Assembly: GCF_040683095.1 (NCBI RefSeq)
Contig: NZ_JBFBCI010000043.1
Span: 15,489 to 79,488 of the forward strand
DNA from: Sphaerisporangium sp040683095
GTDB taxonomy: Bacteria > Actinomycetota > Actinomycetes > Streptosporangiales > Streptosporangiaceae
Direction: 5' to 3'
DNA: 64,000 nt
This document shows, one piece after another, positions 1 through 8,185 of the stretch. The notes under the pieces were generated by a model, which saw only the letters and a program-made list of their open reading frames with translations, had not been told where the DNA came from and ran no database searches. The translations under genes and the position numbers were made by a program. How positions within the stretch are numbered: the first letter of the stretch is position 1; each line of letters starts with the position of its first letter.

Positions 1-779
1 TCGACCTCCTCGTCCGGCAGGCGCCGGAAGCCGTCGGCGTCGATCACGGCCACCAGCGGCCAGATCTTGCGGGTGACGTCGGGGCCGCCGGTCGCCGAGT
101 CGTCGTCGGCGGCGTCGTACAGGGCGTGGACGCACGCGAGGATGGTCTCGTCGGCCGTGCCGCCCTCGCGGTACAGCTTCTTCAGCGCGCCGCGCGCGAA
201 CAGCGAGCCCGAGCCGATGGAGGCGTACCTCTGCTGCTCGTACGGGCCGCCGCCGACGTCGTAGCTGAAGATGCGGCCGCCGTCGCGGTCTTCGTCGTAG
301 GCGGCGAACAGCGGCACCACCGCCATGCCCTGCATCGCCATCGGCAGGTTGCCGCGGATCATGGTGGCGAGCCGGTTCGCCTTGCCCTCGACCGACAGCG
401 TGCGACTCTCGCGCTTCTCGTAGTGCTCCAGCTCGACGCAGTAGAGCCGGGCCAGCTCGATGCCCATGCTCGCCGTGCCCGCGATGCCCATGCACGAGTG
501 GTCGTCGGTGCGGAAGACCTTCTCGATGTCCTTCTGGGAGATGTAGTTGCCCGCGGTGGCCCGCCGGTCGCCGGCCACCACCACGCCGCCCGCGAACGTG
601 GCCGCCACGATGGTGGTCGCGTGCGGGATGCGATCGCCCACGCCGCCACCGCCACCACCGGCCGCCGCCTCAAGCCGCCCCGGGAGCAGCCCTGGAGCGT
701 ACGACCCGACGAACTCGGTGAACGATGTCGACCCAGTGTCCAGGAACAGGTTGCTCATCCAGCCCGGCTGTGCTGCCAC
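1..779 (-). CDS. prcB: Proteasome beta subunit PrcB (3' end off the left edge)
   Basis: This is the catalytic beta subunit of the 20S proteasome, an N-terminal nucleophile threonine protease that degrades pupylated proteins. 259 residues are visible. The propeptide ends at His-Ala before TTIVA, which puts the catalytic threonine at residue 55, close to the usual 55-60. The GDRRAT segment, the KDIEKVF lysine region and the ALYDAADDDSATGGPD signature all match the family. I chose the GTG at 779 because GGAGGG (786-791 on this strand) sits six bases upstream; an ATG seven codons later (758) has no ribosome site. An oddity is Ala rather than Gly just before the catalytic Thr. prcA is expected just beyond the left edge. 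About 755 bp without genes separate it from pup, so the two may be transcribed separately. Confidence 0.95.
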   Translation of the reverse strand, partial: MAAQPGWMSNLFLDTGSTSFTEFVGSYAPGLLPGRLEAAAGGGGGGVGDRIPHATTIVAATFAGGVVVAGDRRATAGNYISQKDIEKVFRTDDHSCMGIAGTASMGIELARLYCVELEHYEKRESRTLSVEGKANRLATMIRGNLPMAMQGMAVVPLFAAYDEDRDGGRIFSYDVGGGPYEQQRYASIGSGSLFARGALKKLYREGGTADETILACVHALYDAADDDSATGGPDVTRKIWPLVAVIDADGFRRLPDEEV

Positions 780-1534
780 GCGACTCCCTCCAAAGGACCT
801 TCAGGCTTCTACGCCGACCCTACTCGTGGTGCTGTGGTGGTTGCACTTCCCACGATCAGCTCAGCGCGAACCGCTTTCGCCCATCAAGCCTCATCTTCCA
901 CAAAAATAATCTTTACCCCGCAGGCAGGGCGTGTGATTGTCGGGTTGTCGTGACATGCCGACACCCACGCCTCCAGTATCGGGGAGGCCCCTCGTGAACC
1001 GGGCGTGAACACCCGTCCTGGACGAAGACGGTCCACGTCCGCCGGCGATCCGCAGCGCGGAGGACCGGCCCCGGGCGCGCGCCCGCGGAGGACCGTCCTT
1101 CCGGACGGGAGGCGGTCGCCGCGAGGGCCGCAGGGGGCGGCCGTGGGGGGTGGCCGCGGGGCGCCGCCTGTGGTGACGGGCGCGCGCAGGCGGGGTCGTG
1201 GCGGCCCTGAATTCAGGGGTACATAGGGGCATGTCCGCCAGGCTCCGGGCTCGGTGCGGAGCGGGCGCTCCAAGCCACCCGGGTCCGGCCGGACATGTTC
1301 GGCCGCCGGTTCTGTCAGTACCTCAGTGGGTCACTTCAGTGGGTCACGATTCACCGCTCATGCGTCAAGGCCCCGCCACGGCTCGCCGCCGGGCGCGGGC
1401 ACCTGCCGCTCCGCCCCTGGGTCGCGCCGGCCGGGTACGCCGACCCGCGCGCGTCATCGGGGCGGAGCGGTTCGCCGAGTGCGGTGCCGGCCGCTCGCCA
1501 TGTGCCGACCGCGTACCCGACGTGGACCGGCCGC
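780..1534. other. Long intergenic region between pup and prcB
   Basis: No convincing gene lies here. The open frames on both strands are arginine/proline-rich and have no ribosome site or recognisable domain. Small structures are visible: a hairpin at 1093-1108 (CCGTCC, TTCC, GGACGG) and a 12-bp direct repeat TCAGTGGGTCAC at 1323-1334 and 1336-1347. An AT-rich patch near 895-915 stands out against the GC-rich background and could belong to a prcB promoter, but I cannot define -35 and -10 boxes with confidence. Confidence 0.6.
1323..1347. repeat. 12-bp direct repeat, period 13
   Basis: TCAGTGGGTCAC occurs at 1323-1334 and again at 1336-1347, separated by one base. It lies in the intergenic region downstream of pup and upstream of prcB. 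Repeats spaced by slightly more than one helical turn are typical of regulator sites, but no regulator can be named. Confidence 0.5.
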
Positions 1535-1744
1535 CTACTGGCCGCCCTTCTGCACGTAGCTGCGGACGAACTCTTCGGCGTTCTCCTCGAGGACCTCGTC
1601 GATCTCGTCGAGGATCGCGTCGACGTCGTCGGTGAGCTTCTCCTGACGCTCCTGGACGTCCGAAGACGCCTGTGCCTCGGTCTCCTCGACCTCGGACTCC
1701 TGCCGACTGGTGTGCTTCTGACCGCCGGTGTCCTTCGTCGCCAT
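1535..1744 (-). CDS. pup: Prokaryotic ubiquitin-like protein Pup
   Basis: Pup is the small, mostly disordered modifier that is ligated to lysines of target proteins and threaded into the proteasome by the Arc/Mpa ATPase. The product is 69 residues, the family's usual size. It is very acidic in its second half (KLTDDVDAILDEIDEVLEEN), the helical part that binds the ATPase coiled coil, and it ends in Gly-Gly-Gln. The terminal Gln means it must be deamidated by Dop before ligation, and dop is present at 3515-5032. The ATG at 1744 is preceded by a GGAGG site seven bases upstream. It reads toward prcB but is separated from dop by two plus-strand genes, which breaks the usual dop-pup order. Confidence 0.98.
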   Translation of the reverse strand: MATKDTGGQKHTSRQESEVEETEAQASSDVQERQEKLTDDVDAILDEIDEVLEENAEEFVRSYVQKGGQ

Positions 1745-1920
1745 GTGGTACCTCCGCTTGGGGGACGCATCTGACTCATATCTTCCCCGAACCGGACGAC
1801 AATTCGCGCGGATCATCCTGCGATCTACGCGAGACCGGCTGGAGGAGGCCGTTCTGACAGACAACCTCCCCGGTACGGGCCATGGCAAATCAACTGAAAT
1901 GGACTGATTTCGCCCTCACT

Positions 1921-1961
1921 GGACAGTAGCCCTATCCAATGATTAGATAGGGTCGCTGTCC
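1921..1961. promoter_or_regulatory. Large inverted repeat before the membrane protein gene
   Basis: Outer arms GGACAG (1921-1926) and CTGTCC (1956-1961) and inner arms CCCTATC (1930-1936) and GATAGGG (1946-1952) share one centre near 1941, giving a 41-bp dyad broken only by three unpaired bases per side and a 9-base centre. It ends four bases before the GAGGAGG ribosome site of the gene at 1977. This could be a repressor operator or, in RNA, a stem that affects translation. The octamer TCCAATGA recurs at 1935 and 1959. Confidence 0.75.
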
Positions 1962-1976
1962 AATGAGGAGGAAGTC

Positions 1977-2456
1977 ATGCCCGCAGCTTTCGCGGCGTCC
2001 GTAATAGCCGAGGCCGTCCAGTTGTCGTCCGCCCTGCCCGCCCCGCCCACCATGTCCCCCGCCTCCATGAGGACCGCGGGCATCCTGCTGATCACCGTCC
2101 CCACCGTGACGATCGGCGGCGCGAGCCTGCTCTCCTTCATCGGGCGGCGCACGCCCGGCTACCTGGACAACCCGGTGCGCCGGGGCCTGTGGCGGGCGGG
2201 GCACGCCCACGCGGGCGTCCTGGTGATGTTCGCGCTCCTGGCGATGCTCTACGTCGACCAGGCCGACCTGAGCGACGGGCTCAGGACGCTCGTGCGCGTG
2301 CTGTTCGTCGCCGCGCCGATCCTCATGCCCCTCGGGTTCTTCCTGTCGGTGGTCAGGCCGGCAGACACGCGGCCGAACAAGCTGATCTGGCTCACCGGCC
2401 TCGGCGGCGTCTCCCTGGCGGCGGCCGCGCTCACCTTGGGCGTCGGGCTCGTGTAG
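1977..2456 (+). CDS. Small integral membrane protein, function unknown
   Basis: The 159-residue product has about four hydrophobic segments (roughly residues 33-55, 76-95, 105-125 and 137-158), with a short basic GRRTPGYLDNPVRRG loop after the first. I do not recognise the family. The start is clear: ATG at 1977 follows GAGGAGGAAG with good spacing. It is preceded by a strong 41-bp dyad and transcribed divergently from pup. The Ser/Thr kinase gene follows about 120 bp downstream on the same strand. Its position inside the dop-pup interval is unusual, but a link to protein degradation is only an inference from location. Confidence 0.8.
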   Translation: MPAAFAASVIAEAVQLSSALPAPPTMSPASMRTAGILLITVPTVTIGGASLLSFIGRRTPGYLDNPVRRGLWRAGHAHAGVLVMFALLAMLYVDQADLSDGLRTLVRVLFVAAPILMPLGFFLSVVRPADTRPNKLIWLTGLGGVSLAAAALTLGVGLV

Positions 2457-2577
2457 ACCAGATCGTTACCTGACCCTTTGGGCATTCTCCGGTGATCCGC
2501 CCATAGATATGCCGTTAGAGACGGAAAAATAGAGCGGCTGTGGGGGCAGGGCAGGAAGCGGACTGTGAACGGGTGAC

Positions 2578-3459
2578 ATGAGAGCGGACCACGCGCAGCT
2601 GCTCGGAGATCGATACCGGCTGATCTCGCCGCTGGGCCAAGGGGGAATGGGGATCGTCTGGCGGGCGCACGACCGCCGGCTCGCGCGCGACGTCGCGATC
2701 AAGGAGTTGCGGCCCGGCCGACACGACGAGGAGTTCGACGTCCGGACGGCCCGCCGCCACGCGCTGCGCGAGGCGCGGTCGGCGGCGCGGCTCAGCCACC
2801 CCGCGATCGTCACCGTCCACGACCTGCTGGAGGAGGACGGCCGGCTCTGGATCGTCATGGAGCTGGTCGAGGCGCTGACCCTGCAGGCCACCGCGTGGCA
2901 CCTCGGCCGGCTGCCCGTGCACTGGACGGCGTGGATCGGCTTCCACCTGCTGAGCGGCCTGCGGCACGCCCACGCCGCCGGCGTGCTCCACCGGGACATC
3001 AAGCCCGGCAACGTCCTGCTCACCGGCGAGCGCGTGGTGCTCAGCGACTTCGGAATCGCCGTGCTCCAGGGAGAGCCGTCGACCCACACCAACCCCATGC
3101 CGATCGTCGGCTCGCCCGGCTACATCGCCCCCGAGCGGCTGCTCGGGCATCCGGCGACCCAGGCGGCCGACCTGTGGTCGTTCGGGGCGACGCTGTACTT
3201 CTCGGTGGAGGGCCACCCACCGGCCACGGGCGGGGACATCCTGGCCGACCGCTCCCCCGAGGAGGCACGGCCCTCGCGGCGCGCCGGAGCGCTCCGCGGG
3301 CTGCTGGAAGGGCTGCTGCACGCCGACCCCGTGGAGCGGCTCACCAGCGACCAGGCCGCCCTGCTGCTCTCGGAGATCCTGCGCAAGGAGGGCATCGCCG
3401 TCCCGCCGATGCGCCTGACCGGCAGCGGCCTGTTCCCGCCCGGTGCCTTTACGATGTAG
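2578..3459 (+). CDS. Serine/threonine protein kinase, soluble, kinase domain only
   Basis: The 293-residue product is essentially one Hanks-type kinase domain. Visible elements are the glycine loop GQGGMGIVW (20-28), the ATP lysine in VAIK (Lys42), the catalytic loop HRDIKPGN (138-145, Asp140), the metal-binding DFG (157-159) and the GYIAPE motif (181-186). There is no membrane segment and no PASTA or other sensor domain, so it is expected to be cytosolic with an unknown input. The ribosome site before ATG 2578 is weak; an upstream GTG is followed by a stop in frame. It converges on dop, with a strong terminator between them. Phosphorylation of proteasome components is possible from context but not shown by the sequence. 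Confidence 0.92.
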   Translation: MRADHAQLLGDRYRLISPLGQGGMGIVWRAHDRRLARDVAIKELRPGRHDEEFDVRTARRHALREARSAARLSHPAIVTVHDLLEEDGRLWIVMELVEALTLQATAWHLGRLPVHWTAWIGFHLLSGLRHAHAAGVLHRDIKPGNVLLTGERVVLSDFGIAVLQGEPSTHTNPMPIVGSPGYIAPERLLGHPATQAADLWSFGATLYFSVEGHPPATGGDILADRSPEEARPSRRAGALRGLLEGLLHADPVERLTSDQAALLLSEILRKEGIAVPPMRLTGSGLFPPGAFTM

Positions 3460-3488
3460 ATCACACGCGCCGGGACGGAAACGATCGC

Positions 3489-3509
3489 GGGGGCCCTGAG
3501 CGGGCCCCC
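3489..3509. terminator. Bidirectional terminator between the kinase gene and dop
   Basis: A perfect 8-bp stem GGGGGCCC / GGGCCCCC with loop TGAGC lies in the 55-bp gap between two convergent genes. There is no long T run, as is common for terminators in GC-rich actinomycetes. Confidence 0.8.
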
Positions 3510-3514
3510 GGACC

Positions 3515-5032
3515 CTACTTCTCGCCCGTGAGGGCGCTCACCAGCTCGGCGGCGGTGCGGCAGCGGTCGAGCAGCTCGCCGACGTGCGCCTTGGTGCCGC
3601 GCAGCGGCTCCAAGGTCGGCACGCGCTGGAGCGACTCGCGCCCGGGGATGTCGAAGATCACCGAGTCCCAGGACGCGGCGGCCACCGACTCGCTGTACTG
3701 CCGCAGGCACCGGCCGCGGAAGTAGGCGCGGGTGTCGTTCGGCGGCAGCTCGATCGCCCGCTGGACGTCCTCCTCGGTCACCAGGCGCTGCATGCGGTCG
3801 CGGGCCACCAGCCGGTTGTACAGGCCGCGGTCGGGACGGATGTCGGAGTACTGCAGGTCGACGAGCTGGAGGCGCGGGTGGGCCCAGGCCAGCCCGTCGC
3901 GGGTGCGGTAGCCCTCCAGCAGCTCCAGCTTGGCCACCCAGTCGAGCTCCCGGGAGAGCTGCATCGGATCCTCGGCGAGGCGGGTGAGCACCGACTCCCA
4001 CCGGTTGAGGACGTCCTTGGTCATGTCGTCCACGGCGGAGCCGAAGCGGTCCTCGACGTACTTGCGGGCCTGCTCGAGGTACTCCATCTGGAGCTGCACG
4101 GCGGTCATCTTGCGGCCGTCGCGCAGCGCGATCTCGTACTTGCACGTCGGATCGTGGGACACCGCCCGCAGCGCCGCCACGGGGCTCTCGACCGACAGGT
4201 CGCCGGTGAGGAAGCCGTCCTCGATCATGGCGAGCACCAGCGCGGTGGACCCCAGCTTGAGGTAAGTGGAGATCTCCGACATGTTGGCGTCGCCGATGAT
4301 GACATGCAGGCGGCGGTACTTCTCGGGGTCGGCGTGCGGCTCGTCCCGCGTGTTGATGATCGGCCGCTTGAGCGTCGTCTCCAGGCCTACCTCGACCTCG
4401 AAGAAGTCGGCCCGCTGGCTGATCTGGAAGCCCTCGCCCCGGGAGTCCTGCCCGATGCCGACCCGGCCGGCGCCGCAGACGACCTGGCGCGACACGAAGA
4501 ACGGCGTCAGGTGGCGGACGATGTCCGCGAAGGGAGTGGCCCGGCGCATGAGGTAGTTCTCGTGGCAGCCGTAGGACGCGCCCTTGTTGTCGGTGTTGTT
4601 CTTGTACAACTGGATGGGAGCGTTCCCCGGCATGGCCGAGGCGCGGACCGCGGCGTCGTGCATGACCCGCTCGCCCGCCTTGTCCCAGATGACCGCGGCG
4701 CGCGGGTTGGTGCACTCGGGCGTGGAGTACTCGGGGTGGGCGTGGTCGACGTACAGCCGCGCCCCGTTGGTCAGGATGACGTTGGCCAGCCCGAGATCCT
4801 CGTCGGTGAGCTGCGTTGGGTCGGCGATCTCTCGGGCCAGATCGAAGCCTCGGGCGTCACGAAGTGGATTCTCCTCCTCGAAGTCCCATCTGGCGCGGCG
4901 CGCCCGCGCGGCCGAGGCCGCCAGGTAGGCGTTGACCACCTGTGAGGAGGTCACCATCGCGTTCGCGCCCGGCTGCCCGGGTACGGAGATTCCGTACTCG
5001 GTCTCGATGCCCATCACCCGCCGTACCGTCAC
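3515..5032 (-). CDS. dop: Pup deamidase/depupylase Dop
   Basis: Dop converts the C-terminal Gln of Pup to Glu and also removes Pup from substrates. It is a carboxylate-amine/glutamine-synthetase-like enzyme needing ATP as cofactor. The 505-residue product starts MTVRRVMGIETEYGIS, with the conserved metal-binding glutamates. The proposed nucleophile aspartate lies in LYVDHAHPE (Asp96). The insertion ENPLRDARG around residues 54-62 is the Dop-specific loop that separates Dop from the ligase PafA. The GTG start at 5032 follows a GGGAG site. It lies downstream of arc on the same strand (187 bp apart), consistent with the usual mpa/arc-dop order. No pafA is present in the window. Confidence 0.97.
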   Translation of the reverse strand: MTVRRVMGIETEYGISVPGQPGANAMVTSSQVVNAYLAASAARARRARWDFEEENPLRDARGFDLAREIADPTQLTDEDLGLANVILTNGARLYVDHAHPEYSTPECTNPRAAVIWDKAGERVMHDAAVRASAMPGNAPIQLYKNNTDNKGASYGCHENYLMRRATPFADIVRHLTPFFVSRQVVCGAGRVGIGQDSRGEGFQISQRADFFEVEVGLETTLKRPIINTRDEPHADPEKYRRLHVIIGDANMSEISTYLKLGSTALVLAMIEDGFLTGDLSVESPVAALRAVSHDPTCKYEIALRDGRKMTAVQLQMEYLEQARKYVEDRFGSAVDDMTKDVLNRWESVLTRLAEDPMQLSRELDWVAKLELLEGYRTRDGLAWAHPRLQLVDLQYSDIRPDRGLYNRLVARDRMQRLVTEEDVQRAIELPPNDTRAYFRGRCLRQYSESVAAASWDSVIFDIPGRESLQRVPTLEPLRGTKAHVGELLDRCRTAAELVSALTGEK

Positions 5033-5219
5033 GCTCCCAGCCCTTCATCTGTGCTCTCTCGCACCCGGACCACCGCCGTCGCGTGGCCCGTAATCACGAG
5101 CCTAGACCGTCGCGCGGCCGGCGGGACCCTCCGGTCCGCCGCCCGCGCGCCCCTCGGGGAAACGGCGACGGCGCGGCCCCTTGAGGAACCACGCCGTCGC
5201 ATGCCGGTTGTCAACCAGA

Positions 5220-6983
5220 TCAGAGGTACTGGCCGGTGTTGGCGACCGTGTCGATGGACCGCCCGGCCTCCGTGCCCTGCTTGCCGGAGACGAGGGTGCG
5301 GATGTAGACGATCCGCTCGCCCTTCTTCCCGGAGATGCGGGCCCAGTCGTCGGGGTTGGTCGTGTTGGGAAGGTCCTCGTTCTCGCTGAACTCGTCCACG
5401 CACGCGGCGAGCAGGTGCGCGATGCGAAGGCCCTTCTGCCCGGTCTCCAGGAACGCCTTGATGGCCATCTTCTTGCCCCGGTCGACGATGTTCTGGATCA
5501 TCGCGCCGGAGTTGAAGTCCTTGAAGTACAGGACCTCCTTGTCGCCGTTGGCGTACGTCACCTCGAGGAAGCGGTTCTCCTCGCTCTCGGTGTACATGCG
5601 CTCGACGACCCGCTGGATCATGCCCGCGACGGTGGCCTCACGGGAGCCGCCGTGCTCGGTCACGTCATCGCCGTGGAGGGGCAGCCCGGCGGTGATGTAC
5701 TTCGAGAAGATGTCCTTGGCCGCCTCGGCGTCCGGCCGCTCGATCTTGATCTTGACGTCCAGGCGGCCGGGCCGCAGGATCGCCGGGTCGATCATGTCCT
5801 CGCGGTTGGAGGCGCCGATGACGATGACGTTCTCCAGGCCCTCGACGCCGTCGATCTCCGACAGCAGCTGGGGGACGATGGTGTTCTCGACGTCGGAGGA
5901 GACGCCCGAGCCCCGGGTGCGGAAGATCGAGTCCATCTCGTCGAAGAACACGATCACCGGCGTGCCCTCGGAGGCCTTCTCGCGCGCCCGCTGGAAGACC
6001 AGGCGGATGTGCCGCTCGGTCTCGCCGACGTACTTGTTGAGAAGCTCGGGGCCCTTGATGTTGAGGAAGAAGCTCTTGCCGGACTGCCCGGTCTTCTCGG
6101 CGACCTGCTTGGCCAGGGAGTTGGCGACCGCCTTGGCGATGAGGGTCTTGCCGCAGCCGGGGGGGCCGTACAGCAGCACGCCCTTCGGCGGGCGCAGGTG
6201 GTGCTCGCGGAACAGGTCGGCGTGCAGGTAGGGCAGCTCGATGGCGTCCCTGATCTGCTCGATCTGCCGTGAGAGGCCGCCGATCTCCTTGTAGGAGATG
6301 TCGGGGACCTCCTCCAGCACCAGTTCCTCGACCTCGGACTTGGGGATGCGCTCGTAGACGTAGCCGGAGCGCGGTTCGAGCAGCAACGAGTCGCCCGCCC
6401 GGATCGGCTGGTCGAGCAGGGACTCGGCGAGGCGGACCACGCGCTCCTCGTCGGCGTGCGAGATGACCAGCGCGCGCTGGCCGTCCTCCAGGAGCTCCTT
6501 GAGCATCACGATCTCGCCGACGGTCTCGTAGCCGAGCGCCTCGACCACGTTGAGCGCCTCGTTGAGCATGACCTCCTGACCGCGCCTGAGCGACTCGGCG
6601 TCGACCGCGGGGCTGACGTTCACGCGGAGCTTGCGGCCGCCGGTGAACACCTCCACGGTGCCGTCGTCGCGGGCTTCCAGGAACACGCCGAAACCGGACG
6701 GCGGCTGCGCCAGCCGGTCGACCTCTTCCTTCAGGGCGACGATCTGGTCTCTGGCCTCCTTGAGGGTGGCCACCAGCCTCTCGTTCTGACCGGTGACGGC
6801 GGCCAGATTGGCCTGCACCTCATGAAGCCGTTCCTCCAGGACCCTGGCTTGCCGGGGGGACTCGGCCAGCTTCCGGCGCAACGCGGTGATCTCCTCCTGG
6901 AGGAAGGAGACCTGAGTTGTGAGGTCAGCGACCTCCCGTTCGCGCTGGGCGGCTCGAGCCTCAGCGTCCTCGCGAGCTGCCAC
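5220..6983 (-). CDS. arc: Proteasome-associated ATPase Arc/Mpa
   Basis: This AAA ring ATPase captures pupylated proteins and feeds them to the 20S proteasome. The 587-residue product has an N-terminal coiled coil (about residues 1-95) that binds Pup, an OB-fold region (about 97-215) and an AAA domain with Walker A GPPGCGKT near residue 273 and Walker B VIVFFDEMDS. It ends in Gln-Tyr-Leu, the penultimate tyrosine motif that docks into the proteasome alpha ring. Two GTG codons compete: the one at 6989 abuts the AGGAGG site directly, while the one at 6983 has five bases of spacing, so I prefer 6983. dop follows 187 bp downstream. Confidence 0.97.
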   Translation of the reverse strand: MAAREDAEARAAQREREVADLTTQVSFLQEEITALRRKLAESPRQARVLEERLHEVQANLAAVTGQNERLVATLKEARDQIVALKEEVDRLAQPPSGFGVFLEARDDGTVEVFTGGRKLRVNVSPAVDAESLRRGQEVMLNEALNVVEALGYETVGEIVMLKELLEDGQRALVISHADEERVVRLAESLLDQPIRAGDSLLLEPRSGYVYERIPKSEVEELVLEEVPDISYKEIGGLSRQIEQIRDAIELPYLHADLFREHHLRPPKGVLLYGPPGCGKTLIAKAVANSLAKQVAEKTGQSGKSFFLNIKGPELLNKYVGETERHIRLVFQRAREKASEGTPVIVFFDEMDSIFRTRGSGVSSDVENTIVPQLLSEIDGVEGLENVIVIGASNREDMIDPAILRPGRLDVKIKIERPDAEAAKDIFSKYITAGLPLHGDDVTEHGGSREATVAGMIQRVVERMYTESEENRFLEVTYANGDKEVLYFKDFNSGAMIQNIVDRGKKMAIKAFLETGQKGLRIAHLLAACVDEFSENEDLPNTTNPDDWARISGKKGERIVYIRTLVSGKQGTEAGRSIDTVANTGQYL

Positions 6984-7205
6984 AGTCACCTCCTTCCCAG
7001 TCGAGGGCGACTACTCAAGACCCTACCTATCTCGGGGGCATCCGTAACCTGGCCGGGGAGTGTTCGTGTCATTACATCCAGTGTTCAGCGTTTAGGGCCC
7101 TATTAGCGGCTCATTGCTAGTAAGCAGCTACGGAGGCGGATCTGTTCCCCGCCCATGCCACTGAGCATGATTGTTTACCGAAACGCCACACGTGGATTCC
7201 AGAGG

Positions 7206-8066
7206 TCATATGGCCGAATCCTCCCCATAAGCGCCCTTGGCAGGACGCCGGCGTCTCGGCGGGGGCGTGACGCCGTCCGCCATGCGACGGGCGATGACGA
7301 GGAACCCCGTGTGGCCGACCATGCGGTGACCGGGTCGCACGGCGAGCCCTTCGACATGCCAGTCGCGGACCAAGGTTTCCCACGAATGCGGCTCGGTGAA
7401 ACTTCCGTGATCACGGAGGCTTTCCACCGTTCGCGACAACTGAGTCGTGGTCGCGACATAACAGCAGATCACACCCCCTGGGGTCAATGCCTTGGCCGCG
7501 GCGTCCACGCACTCCCACGGAGCCAGCATGTCGAGGATCACCCGGTCGACGTCCGTCTCGTCCAGGGACGCCACCAGATCGCCCACCACCAGCCGCCACC
7601 CCTGCATGGGGCCGCCGTAGAACTTCTCGACGTTCTTGCGCGCGACGTCCGCGAAATCCTGGCGCCGTTCGTAGGAGGTGACCGTGCCCGACTCGCCGAC
7701 CGCCCGCAGCAGGAAGCACGTGAGCGCGCCGGACCCGACCCCGGCCTCCACGACCCGCGCCCCGGGGAAGATGTCGGCCATGGCGACGATCTGCGCGCAG
7801 TCCTTGGGGTAGACGACGGCCGCGCCGCGCGGCATGGACACCGTGTAGTCCTGCAGCAGGTGGCGGAAGGCCAGGTAGGACGTCCCCCCGGAGGAGCGGA
7901 CGACCGAGCCCTCGGGCAGGCCGATCAGGTCGTCGTGCGGGATCGATCCCTTGTGCGTATGGAACTGCGCGCCCTCACGGAGCGTCACCGTGTGGCGCTT
8001 GTCCTTGGGATCGGTGAGCTGTACCTGATCACCGGGCCGGAACGGCCCGTGCCTGCGAAAACCCAT
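7206..8066 (-). CDS. trmI: tRNA (adenine-N1)-methyltransferase TrmI
   Basis: TrmI methylates adenine 58 of tRNA at N1 using S-adenosylmethionine, as a homotetramer. The 286-residue product has the family's N-terminal beta-barrel (about 1-90) followed by a Rossmann methyltransferase domain with the SAM-binding motif VVEAGVGSGALT and the acidic DRVILDML strand. Its position next to arc is conserved in mycobacteria and other actinobacteria, which supports the call. The ATG at 8066 lies only a few bases from a TATAGC element on this strand, so the transcript may have a very short leader. Confidence 0.95.
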   Translation of the reverse strand: MGFRRHGPFRPGDQVQLTDPKDKRHTVTLREGAQFHTHKGSIPHDDLIGLPEGSVVRSSGGTSYLAFRHLLQDYTVSMPRGAAVVYPKDCAQIVAMADIFPGARVVEAGVGSGALTCFLLRAVGESGTVTSYERRQDFADVARKNVEKFYGGPMQGWRLVVGDLVASLDETDVDRVILDMLAPWECVDAAAKALTPGGVICCYVATTTQLSRTVESLRDHGSFTEPHSWETLVRDWHVEGLAVRPGHRMVGHTGFLVIARRMADGVTPPPRRRRPAKGAYGEDSAI

Positions 8067-8185
8067 GCCCGCTAGGCTATACTCGCGCGCGACCCACCGG
8101 TGATGGACGGCGAGCCTTCTGGGGTGGCCGGGGCCGGTGCGATAAGCGTTCGCCCTCGGCGTCCCGATGCTGGTAGCACTGGAAC

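Noticed and set aside
884..1273. Minus-strand open frame between pup and prcB
   Set aside because: Low-complexity Arg/Pro/Gly sequence, no ribosome site, no recognisable protein; better treated as non-coding.
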